A DNA stretch of 7,588 nt from assembly GCA_020050175.1 (NCBI GenBank), contig JAGVKY010000175.1, positions 1-7,588 of the forward strand. The letters run 5' to 3'. Positions 1-5,107 of this stretch are shown here, piece after piece; positions within the stretch are counted from its first letter, which is position 1; each line of letters starts with the position of its first letter. A program made the translations under genes and the position numbers. Under the pieces are notes generated by a model that saw nothing but the letters and a program-made list of their open reading frames with translations, was not told the origin of the DNA and made no database searches. The DNA is from Parachlamydiales bacterium (GTDB lineage Bacteria; Chlamydiota; Chlamydiia; Chlamydiales; JAJFMK01).

Positions 1-35
1 AACTTAAAAATTTGAGAGGGGAGATTGTTTCTTCT

Positions 36-73
36 AAAAAAAAACAACGGGTCAGCAAAAGCTAACCCGTTGT
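36..73 (-). terminator. Intrinsic terminator of the cysteine-rich protein gene
   Basis: Read on the minus strand, a hairpin forms between 65-73 and 44-52 (9 bp, GC-rich at its core). After one mismatch it continues with three more pairs (61-63 with 54-56) around an AAAA/TTTT tetraloop. The stem is followed directly by nine T residues (A36-A44 on the plus strand). It starts 15 bases after the stop codon of the leftward gene. This is a textbook rho-independent terminator. Confidence 0.9.
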
Positions 74-87
74 AAGGGAGATATTAA

Positions 88-567
88 TTATCTACCGCAA
101 GGACTGCATGCGGGAGCAGGAGCTGGTTGAGCAGCTGCACATGGATTGTTGCAAGTTTGTTTCCAGAAATATTCTGGAATCATTTTAACTTTTTGATCGT
201 AAACTGTTCTTTGAACAATTTTGCAATCAGGTACATCATAGTACTCTGGTTCTTGGTAGCAATATGTTTCTGTGAAATACTCTGGAACCATTCTGCATTT
301 TTTTACGTCGTATGTTTTTGTAATCATACGGCAAGCTTTCTTTGTGCAAGGAATTCTTTCTTCGACACAACGTGGTACAGAGTAGTAGCTAGGATTGTAA
401 CGAACAAATTTGCACCAGCAATCACCAGTTGGTTGTTCGCTTGGTGCGCAAGGTTGTGCGCAAGCTTGTGCAGGTGCTCCGCAACCGCCGTTTCCACACT
501 GAGCATTAGCTCCAGAAATTGTGAAAAGACCAACGATAACTGCACCGAGTGTTAATAGGTTTTTCAT
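88..567 (-). CDS. Secreted cysteine-rich Tyr/Pro repeat protein, likely cell-envelope structural protein
   Basis: This 159-residue protein has a clear signal peptide: MKN, a hydrophobic stretch 4-19, and an ANA cleavage site after residue 22. The mature 137 residues contain 16 cysteines. The N-terminal part (23-52) is a Cys/Ala/Gly/Pro linker. Residues 56-139 form seven consecutive 12-residue units, most ending in Cys (C67, C79, C91, C103, C115, C139; V127 breaks the series), with a core like MxPEYYxxxxC. The C-terminus is again Ala/Pro/Cys-rich. The start is supported by AGGAG (574-578), 6 bases before the ATG. Chlamydiae stabilise their outer membrane with disulphide-linked cysteine-rich proteins, and Planctomycetes have Cys-rich YTV-repeat wall proteins whose CRMVPE-like pieces this resembles from memory. 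A periplasmic or envelope cross-linking role is therefore inferred. I cannot name the family. The gene is monocistronic, with its own terminator. Confidence 0.85.
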   Translation of the reverse strand: MKNLLTLGAVIVGLFTISGANAQCGNGGCGAPAQACAQPCAPSEQPTGDCWCKFVRYNPSYYSVPRCVEERIPCTKKACRMITKTYDVKKCRMVPEYFTETYCYQEPEYYDVPDCKIVQRTVYDQKVKMIPEYFWKQTCNNPCAAAQPAPAPACSPCGR

Positions 568-643
568 ATTCGGCTCCTTTTTTTATTTAGTAGAAAACCC
601 ACACATGAGCTGGTAGATCTTCTAAACCTGAACATTTAGTTTT

Positions 644-672
644 ATTAAAATTATTTCAAGTTTGTTTGAAAA
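644..672 (-). promoter_or_regulatory. Weak candidate promoter for the cysteine-rich protein gene
   Basis: On the minus strand, TTTTCA (667-672, 4/6 to TTGACA) and TTTAAT (644-649, 5/6 to TATAAT) are separated by 17 bases, about 70 bases upstream of the start codon. The region is very AT-rich, so such matches are expected by chance. This is only the best candidate in the intergenic stretch 568-755, where I see no other feature. Confidence 0.25.
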
Positions 673-755
673 ACATTAGAAGTCAGCGTTTTACTTATTA
701 AGGTTCAATCATGGTCTGATAATTTGATGATGGTTGATAAAAGAGAGGTAATGGC

Positions 756-784
756 TTGCCAGGAAGAGGGAAAGATGCCATAAT
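756..784 (+). promoter_or_regulatory. Sigma70-type promoter of tRNA-Val
   Basis: TTGCCA (756-761, 5/6 to TTGACA), a 17-base spacer, and CATAAT (779-784, 5/6 to TATAAT) lie 20 bases before the tRNA 5' end. The bases after the -10 box are C/T-rich (CTCGCC), as often seen at stable-RNA promoters. It probably also drives the gene starting 9 bases after the tRNA. Confidence 0.7.
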
Positions 785-804
785 CTCGCCTCTCAGATCC
801 TTGT

Positions 805-878
<74 letters not shown>

Positions 879-887
879 TAGATTTTC

Positions 888-1895
888 ATGAACAATAGTA
901 GTTTCAACCCTCTTGATTTAGATCCACTAGCTGTCTTGCCTAGGCTTGATGCAGCAAAGATGGTGTTTGCCCTCGCACTCAAAAGAGTGCTTCCCAATGC
1001 CTGCCCCTTAACTGCAAGACAAGAAGGGTTCTCATTTAAAGCTCTCTTTTCTTTAAAAGGTCCTCTTCCACCACTCTTTCTTTCCCTTATGCAAGAAGAG
1101 ATGAGACGGATCAAAAAAGAGGCCATTTCGTTGAAACGGCAAGAGATGCTCCGTTCTAATGCGGCCTCTTTTTTAAGGCACCATCGCTTTTCAGAAAAAG
1201 CAGGCACCTTAGAAGAGGAAGATGAGGAAGTTGTCCCTTTCATTCGGATGGGAGATTACCTCGACGAGCCCTTCAGTCAAAAAACATTAGAAAGCAGTGA
1301 TGACCTTGGTGTTGTTCAGCTCCTCTACTGCAATCTTTTAGAAGAGGGGATCTTTGAAGCGGCAGGAACTGCCTTTGGCGACGAAAAAGAGGCTAAAAAT
1401 TTTCTTAAGCTCTACAAAGATGATGCGAAGAGAAGAGGGAAGGCCTCTTTAGTAGAAAATGGGATGATCACGTCTCCTCAAGGGATTGAAACGAGAGAAA
1501 AACTATTTTCTTCTAGCCGAACGGCGTGGAATGAATTTGATTTCAAAGAGATAGTGCTACTCGAAGAGGTTGCAGAAGAGGCTTTTGGTGAGATTGTCTC
1601 CAAATATCCTAAAGGGGCCTTTTGGCATTCTCTTTCGAAAGACGAAGCTCTTCTATTTTGTCCCAAAGGGCGTGAGAACACCGAAATGCATCATCTTGAC
1701 CGTTTTGTATCGAGCTGGATGGAAAAGGTAAAAAATTCCCCCTATGAAAAGCTAGAAGAAAAGGGGAGAGTCTCTTGGTATCTGATTGATCCTATTGGGG
1801 TTCGCTATCCAGTGGCTAGCATTGAATTTAAAAAAAATCTCGGTTTGATCCGCATCAGCTTAATTGGCCATCTCGAGAGTTGGTTAGCCTTTTAA
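888..1895 (+). CDS. Degenerate threonyl-tRNA synthetase-like protein (probable pseudo-enzyme)
   Basis: This protein has 335 residues. From memory of the E. coli sequence I align it to ThrRS. Residues about 18-95 (KRVLP, GFSFKALFSL, EEMRRIKKE, QEMLRSNAASFL) match the editing/N2 domain. GDYLD (about 122-126) matches the segment before CRGPH. GTAFGDEKEAKNFLKLYKDD (from about 160) matches the IYGTAW...KKALNAYLQRLEEA stretch. The last 35 residues (DPIGVRYPVASIEF...ISLIGHLESWLAF) match the end of the class II core up to motif 3. The four editing-site metal-type ligands (HxxxH, CxxxH) are not conserved, no motif 2 CHRNE is visible, the motif 3 Arg is Ser (HLESW), and the anticodon-binding domain is absent. 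So it is unlikely to charge tRNA. The ATG at 888 is the first possible start after the in-frame TAG at 879, lies 9 bases after the tRNA, and has no Shine-Dalgarno sequence. An internal ATG at 960 is an alternative. It is co-oriented with infC, 71 bases upstream. The ThrRS relationship is an inference; that it is a real gene is well supported by its long frame and position. Confidence 0.7.
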   Translation: MNNSSFNPLDLDPLAVLPRLDAAKMVFALALKRVLPNACPLTARQEGFSFKALFSLKGPLPPLFLSLMQEEMRRIKKEAISLKRQEMLRSNAASFLRHHRFSEKAGTLEEEDEEVVPFIRMGDYLDEPFSQKTLESSDDLGVVQLLYCNLLEEGIFEAAGTAFGDEKEAKNFLKLYKDDAKRRGKASLVENGMITSPQGIETREKLFSSSRTAWNEFDFKEIVLLEEVAEEAFGEIVSKYPKGAFWHSLSKDEALLFCPKGRENTEMHHLDRFVSSWMEKVKNSPYEKLEEKGRVSWYLIDPIGVRYPVASIEFKKNLGLIRISLIGHLESWLAF

Positions 1896-1904
1896 TGACG
1901 TACG

Positions 1905-1933
1905 TTGTCCGTTTAAGGGAAAATCGTTAGCAT
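1905..1933 (+). promoter_or_regulatory. Possible infC promoter
   Basis: TTGTCC (1905-1910, 4/6) and TAGCAT (1928-1933, 4/6) with a 17-base spacer sit in the 71-base gap before infC. The fit is weak. Transcription could equally read through from the tRNA-Val promoter, since no terminator is visible between 1896 and 1966. Confidence 0.25.
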
Positions 1934-1966
1934 ATTCTATTTAACTCTGTAAGAGGTTGAACTACT

Positions 1967-2530
1967 TTGAAGGTAAACAGACAAATCCGGGCGCCACGAG
2001 TTAGACTCATCGACCATGAAGGTAAGCAGGTGGGTGTCGTGACATTCCATGAAGCTCTTCAGATGGCCGAAAACGTTGGCCTTGATCTTGTAGAAGTTGT
2101 TGCGACATCGGTCCCTCCGGTCTGCAAGATTATCGACTACGGCAAATTCCGTTACGATCAGACAAAAAAAGAAAAAGAGAATAAGAAAACCCAGCACCAA
2201 ATCAAGGTTAAAGAGGTCAAACTCAAGCCTAATATCGACCCTCACGACTTCGATACAAAAAATAGACAAGCGCGGGGGTTTATAGAAAAGGGGAATAAGG
2301 TTAAAATAACCTGCACTTTCCGGGGACGTGAGATGGCACACCCCGAGGTAGGGGAACGCTGGATCAAAAAGATGTGCGAAGACTTAGCTGATATCGCCCT
2401 CATCGAGGCAACACCAAAGATGATGGGAAAGATGTTGAGCGCAGTTTTAACGCCCAATCCTAAAAAGAGACCCAAGCCCCAAACCCAACCATCTCAAGAA
2501 AAAGAAGAACCTAGTCCCCTTACAGAATAA
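1967..2530 (+). CDS. infC: Translation initiation factor IF-3
   Basis: This is a 187-residue protein (about 180 in E. coli). IF-3 binds the 30S subunit, blocks premature 50S joining and checks the start codon and initiator tRNA. The N-domain begins at once with RQIRAPRVRLIDHEG (5-19). The family signature PPVCKIIDYGKFRYDQ lies at 50-65. A charged Lys-rich linker (about 67-83) leads to the C-domain (VKEVKLKPNIDPHDF, then VKITCTFRGREMAH, 112-125). Residues 164-187 are a Pro/Lys/Glu-rich tail beyond the usual end. The start is a TTG: an in-frame TGA lies at 1958-1960 and no ATG or GTG fits, so TTG is the only ordinary start codon that keeps the N-domain whole. A purine-rich AAGAGG (1951-1956) lies 10 bases upstream. 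Non-ATG starts are typical of infC and linked to autoregulation in E. coli. It heads the infC-rpmI-rplT cluster. Confidence 0.97.
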   Translation: MKVNRQIRAPRVRLIDHEGKQVGVVTFHEALQMAENVGLDLVEVVATSVPPVCKIIDYGKFRYDQTKKEKENKKTQHQIKVKEVKLKPNIDPHDFDTKNRQARGFIEKGNKVKITCTFRGREMAHPEVGERWIKKMCEDLADIALIEATPKMMGKMLSAVLTPNPKKRPKPQTQPSQEKEEPSPLTE

Positions 2531-2557
2531 CGGGACAGTTTTAAGGAGTATTCCGTC

Positions 2558-2755
2558 GTGCCAAAAATGAAAACACGCAAATCGGTTGCCTCAAAGTTCA
2601 AATTGACCGGCACTGGAAAGTTAAAGCGGCAACATGCCGGCAAGCGCCACCTTTTGACAAAAAAGACAAGTAAGCGCAAGCGGCAGCTCAGACGTTCGGG
2701 GCTCGTTGATGTGAGCATATTGAAGACCTACAAAATGCTAATGGGTGTCCTTTAG
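2558..2755 (+). CDS. rpmI: Large ribosomal subunit protein bL35
   Basis: This 65-residue, very basic protein begins MPKMKTRKSVASKFK and contains the L35 core (TGTGKLKRQHAGKRHLLTKK at 17-36, then SKRKRQLRRS). It is a structural component of the 50S subunit. The start is GTG at 2558, because L35 proteins begin MPK and AAGGAG (2543-2548) lies 9 bases upstream. An ATG at 2567 would remove the conserved first three residues. It follows infC by 27 bases, the normal order infC-rpmI-rplT. The C-terminus (VDVSILKTYKMLMGVL) differs from the common KRVKRMLPY-type ending but the length is normal. Confidence 0.97.
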   Translation: MPKMKTRKSVASKFKLTGTGKLKRQHAGKRHLLTKKTSKRKRQLRRSGLVDVSILKTYKMLMGVL

Positions 2756-2767
2756 TCGCAAGGACCC
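2743..2767 (+). other. Possible mRNA hairpin over the rpmI stop codon
   Basis: GTCCTT (2747-2752) pairs perfectly with AAGGAC (2760-2765) around a 7-base loop that contains the rpmI stop codon. Two further G-C pairs (2744-2745 with 2766-2767) form past a bulged T2746. There is no T-run, so it is not a terminator. It could influence rpmI/rplT coupling or be chance. Confidence 0.3.
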
Positions 2768-2794
2768 ACCTAGATAGCTGGAGTTGATTGAAAA

Positions 2795-3157
2795 ATGGTA
2801 AGAGTTACCTGTGCCGTCGCCTCGAAGCGGCGTAAAGATCGTTTAAAAAAGTTTGCTAAGGGTTACTTTGGCGACAGGAGAAATCACCTCCGTCAGACAA
2901 GTGACGCTGTGATGAAGGCCCTTTCCTATAGTTATATCCATAGGAAGGAAAAGAAGAGAAACTTCAGAGGATTGTGGATCCAGCGTTTGAGCTGTGCTGC
3001 AAAAATTGAAGGGCTTTCATACAGCAAGCTTATCTACGGGCTTTCTCTCTCGGGCTGCCAGCTAAATAGGAAAATGCTTTCCGAATTGGCTATCAGCGAC
3101 CCAGAGGGTTTCCACCTTGTAGCAGAATCAGCAAAGAAAGCTTTAGCTAAAGTCTAA
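2795..3157 (+). CDS. rplT: Large ribosomal subunit protein bL20
   Basis: The product has 120 residues (118 in E. coli). bL20 binds 23S rRNA early in 50S assembly and, in several bacteria, represses its own infC-rpmI-rplT operon. Family landmarks are MVRVT at the start, the basic RRKDRLKKFAKGYFGDRRN (12-30), AYSYIHRKEKKRNFRGLWIQR-type residues in the centre (here ALSYSYIHRKEKKRNFRG) and a C-terminal globular domain with YGLSLSGCQLNRKMLSELA. The ATG at 2795 is preceded by CTGGAG (2778-2783), 11 bases away. The rpmI-rplT gap is 39 bases. It is followed by the large octamer palindrome, which probably ends the ribosomal-protein transcript. Confidence 0.97.
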   Translation: MVRVTCAVASKRRKDRLKKFAKGYFGDRRNHLRQTSDAVMKALSYSYIHRKEKKRNFRGLWIQRLSCAAKIEGLSYSKLIYGLSLSGCQLNRKMLSELAISDPEGFHLVAESAKKALAKV

Positions 3158-3167
3158 AGACAAATTT

Positions 3168-3239
3168 AAACGCAAAGACGCAAAGAAAAGTAAGAAGTTT
3201 TTAAACTTTGATTATCTTTGCGTCTTTGCGTTTTTGCGT
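3168..3239. repeat. Octamer-built 19-bp inverted repeat between rplT and pheS
   Basis: Positions 3168-3186 and 3215-3233 are perfect reverse complements (19 bp) separated by 28 bases. The left arm holds two tandem copies of ACGCAAAG (3170-3177, 3178-3185). The right side holds two tandem CTTTGCGT (3216-3223, 3224-3231) plus a third variant TTTTGCGT (3232-3239). Inside the loop AAAGT (3187-3191) can also pair with ACTTT (3205-3209). As RNA this is a long hairpin 10 bases after the rplT stop, with a short T-run (3231-3235) at its end, so it may act as a terminator or 3' end protector. From memory, CTTTGCGTCTTTGCGT-type repeats occur dispersed in unrelated bacterial genomes, so it may be a mobile, REP-like element. 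Confidence 0.85.
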
Positions 3240-3276
3240 TATAAAAAATTGAAATCAGGTTGCTGTTGCACAATCT

Positions 3277-4296
3277 ATGCGCCCAGAAATAGAAGAAATT
3301 TCCGCTTCGTTCAAAAAAGAACTTAAAGAGGTGAAAACTCTCAAAGAGGTGGAGGGGCTCGAGGTAAACTACTTAGGACGAAAGGGTCCTATGCAGGCAC
3401 TCATGCCACTTCTTAAATCTGTTTCTCCAGAAGAGAGGCCGCTGCTTGGAAAAGCGATCAATGATCTCAAAGAATTTATCACCCTCCAATTAGCTGAATC
3501 TAAGGATCGGCTTCTTCTGGCCGAAGAAAATAATCGGTTAAAAGAGGAGAGGCTCGATGTCACCCTCCCTGGTCGGCCTCGTTCTTTAGGAAATACGCAC
3601 CCTTTACAAAGTACGCTCGATAGAATTTTGGACATTTTTATTGAGATGGGTTTTTCGGTCCAACTGGGTCCCGATATCGATACGGACTATTACAACTTTG
3701 AAGTCCTCAATTTTCCTCCCGATCATCCGGCTCGCGACATGCAGGATACTTTTTATTTAGAGGGGAATTATCTTTTAAGAACCCACACCTCGAATGTCCA
3801 AGCTCGGGTAATGGAAGCCAATCGACCGCCCATCCGTGTTGTTTCTCCAGGAAAAACCTATAGAAACGAGACCATAACAGCCCGTTCTCACGTGGTATTT
3901 CATCAAATTGAGGGATTTTACGTTGATAAAGGGGTGACTTATGCTGACTTTGTCTCAACATTCGATGCCTTTTTAGGAAAACTTTTTCATCAGGGGATTA
4001 AAACTCGTTACCGAACAAGTTATTTTCCTTTCGTAGAACCCGGCCTTGAAGTTGACGTCTCCTGCCTCCATTGTCATGGCAAAGGGTGCAACATCTGTAA
4101 ATATTCCGGCTGGCTCGAAATTGCAGGAGCCGGGATGATCCACCCCGAAGTTCTCAAAAACACTGGCATCGACCCCGAAATCTACTCAGGTTTTGCTTGG
4201 GGAATGGGTGTTGCCCGCCTCCTCATGATCGAGCGAGGCATCCCTGACATCCGTCTCTTCTTTGACAATGACGACCGTTTTCTCCGTCAATTCTGA
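3277..4296 (+). CDS. pheS: Phenylalanine-tRNA ligase alpha subunit
   Basis: This is a 339-residue subunit of the alpha2-beta2 enzyme that charges tRNA-Phe with phenylalanine. A coiled-coil-like N-terminal region (1-95) is followed by the class II catalytic core. It contains HPL (108-110), FPPDHPARDMQDTFYL (146-161) and LLRTHTSNVQAR (166-177). Motif 2 lies around GKTYRNET (192-199) with FHQIEGF (208-214). SYFPFVEPGLEVDVSC (248-263) follows, and motif 3 is GFAWGMGVARLLMIE (305-319). Four cysteines (C263, C266, C271, C274) before GWLE resemble a small zinc knuckle found in many PheS proteins. ATG 3277 gives the usual N-terminus, but its Shine-Dalgarno is poor (CAGG at 3256-3259, far upstream). 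pheT is not next to it; a pseudouridine synthase gene overlaps its end. Confidence 0.97.
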   Translation: MRPEIEEISASFKKELKEVKTLKEVEGLEVNYLGRKGPMQALMPLLKSVSPEERPLLGKAINDLKEFITLQLAESKDRLLLAEENNRLKEERLDVTLPGRPRSLGNTHPLQSTLDRILDIFIEMGFSVQLGPDIDTDYYNFEVLNFPPDHPARDMQDTFYLEGNYLLRTHTSNVQARVMEANRPPIRVVSPGKTYRNETITARSHVVFHQIEGFYVDKGVTYADFVSTFDAFLGKLFHQGIKTRYRTSYFPFVEPGLEVDVSCLHCHGKGCNICKYSGWLEIAGAGMIHPEVLKNTGIDPEIYSGFAWGMGVARLLMIERGIPDIRLFFDNDDRFLRQF

Positions 4297-5107
4297 AGAA
4301 AGGGGGATGGCTCTCGACGATTTTCTCGTGAAGCATCTCTCTCTATCGAAAAAAAATGTTAAAAAGCTGCTGGATCAAGCGGGTTGCCTTGTGAACGGAC
4401 GTGCCGAGCGGATGGGGAAACGCCCTCTTTTTGCTGGCGATAAAATCGAAGTGCAACAGCAAGAGGGAGAAAAGCAAAAGGCCTTTGATCCTACTCGGAT
4501 TATTTATGAAGAAGAGGGATTTCTTCTCTATGATAAGCCAGTTGGGATCACAGTCGATCAGGAACTTTTACAGGCCATCTCCCCAAAAGGGTGGTCTCTC
4601 ATCCATCGTCTTGATCGGGAAACCTCAGGTCTACTTCTCATCGCTAAAAATGAAGCGACTCGCCAAATCTTTCAAAACCTCTTTGAAAAAAAAATGGTCA
4701 AAAAACGGTACCTCGCTTGGATAGAAGGAACAAATATTCCCCCCACAGGACACCTCCTCACTCGAATAGGGAAAGATACCCCCCTTGGCGGCCGTCCCCG
4801 TTATAAAGTGACGAATAATCCAACCGATCAAACGGCTGAAACTGAATGGGAAGTGGTCAAAAAAGAACCCCACAAAACACTTCTCGCCCTCTATCCGATC
4901 ACAGGGCGTACCCATCAACTTCGCGTCCATATGGCCCACCTTGGCTACCCCATCCTCGGCGACTCCCTCTATCACCCAAAAGGAACGGCTAGTTCATCCC
5001 GCCTTCTTCTCCACGCCGAATCGCTCTCTTTTCCCCACCCATTTACAGGACGTCCTCTCAGTCTTTATTCACGATTAGAAAAGGAGCTGACAATTTTCAG
5101 GAGTTAA
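4268..5107 (+). CDS. RluC/RluD-type rRNA pseudouridine synthase
   Basis: This 279-residue enzyme converts specific uridines of (probably 23S) rRNA to pseudouridine. An N-terminal S4 RNA-binding domain (about 5-62: FSVNSEERGMALDDFL, LVNGRAERMG, AGDKIEV) is followed by the RluA-family catalytic domain. This shows YDKPVGI (88-94), the catalytic motif HRLDRETSGLLLIAK (113-127, Asp116 as nucleophile), KRYLAW, GRTHQLRVHMAHLGYPILGD (213-232) and a C-terminal LLLHAESLSFPHP. The S4 domain excludes RluA itself and points to the RluC/RluD branch; the exact target uridine cannot be told. I choose ATG 4268; TTG 4262 would add two residues and ATG 4307 would cut into the S4 domain. The gene overlaps pheS by 29 bases, implying coupled translation, and overlaps the opposite ATPase gene by 33 bases at its 3' end. 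Confidence 0.93.
   Translation: MTTVFSVNSEERGMALDDFLVKHLSLSKKNVKKLLDQAGCLVNGRAERMGKRPLFAGDKIEVQQQEGEKQKAFDPTRIIYEEEGFLLYDKPVGITVDQELLQAISPKGWSLIHRLDRETSGLLLIAKNEATRQIFQNLFEKKMVKKRYLAWIEGTNIPPTGHLLTRIGKDTPLGGRPRYKVTNNPTDQTAETEWEVVKKEPHKTLLALYPITGRTHQLRVHMAHLGYPILGDSLYHPKGTASSSRLLLHAESLSFPHPFTGRPLSLYSRLEKELTIFRS

Noticed and set aside
127..555. 142-residue open frame on the plus strand opposite the cysteine-rich protein
   Set aside because: It is the antisense shadow of the Cys-rich gene. That gene has a signal peptide, Shine-Dalgarno, terminator and regular repeats, while the plus-strand product has none of these and an implausible Phe/Cys/Trp-rich composition.
3168..3239. CRISPR array
   Set aside because: The octamers are contiguous tandem units in inverted arrangement without unique spacers, and no cas gene is present.
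3159..3260. Phe-rich leader peptide/attenuator for pheS
   Set aside because: One frame across the palindrome is open and has several TTT codons, but no ATG, GTG or TTG precedes them within that frame after the rplT stop, so no translated leader can be supported.
4307..5107. Pseudouridine synthase start at ATG 4307
   Set aside because: The purine run lies immediately against this ATG, too close to serve as a Shine-Dalgarno, and this start would delete the first strand of the S4 domain (FSVNSEERG).
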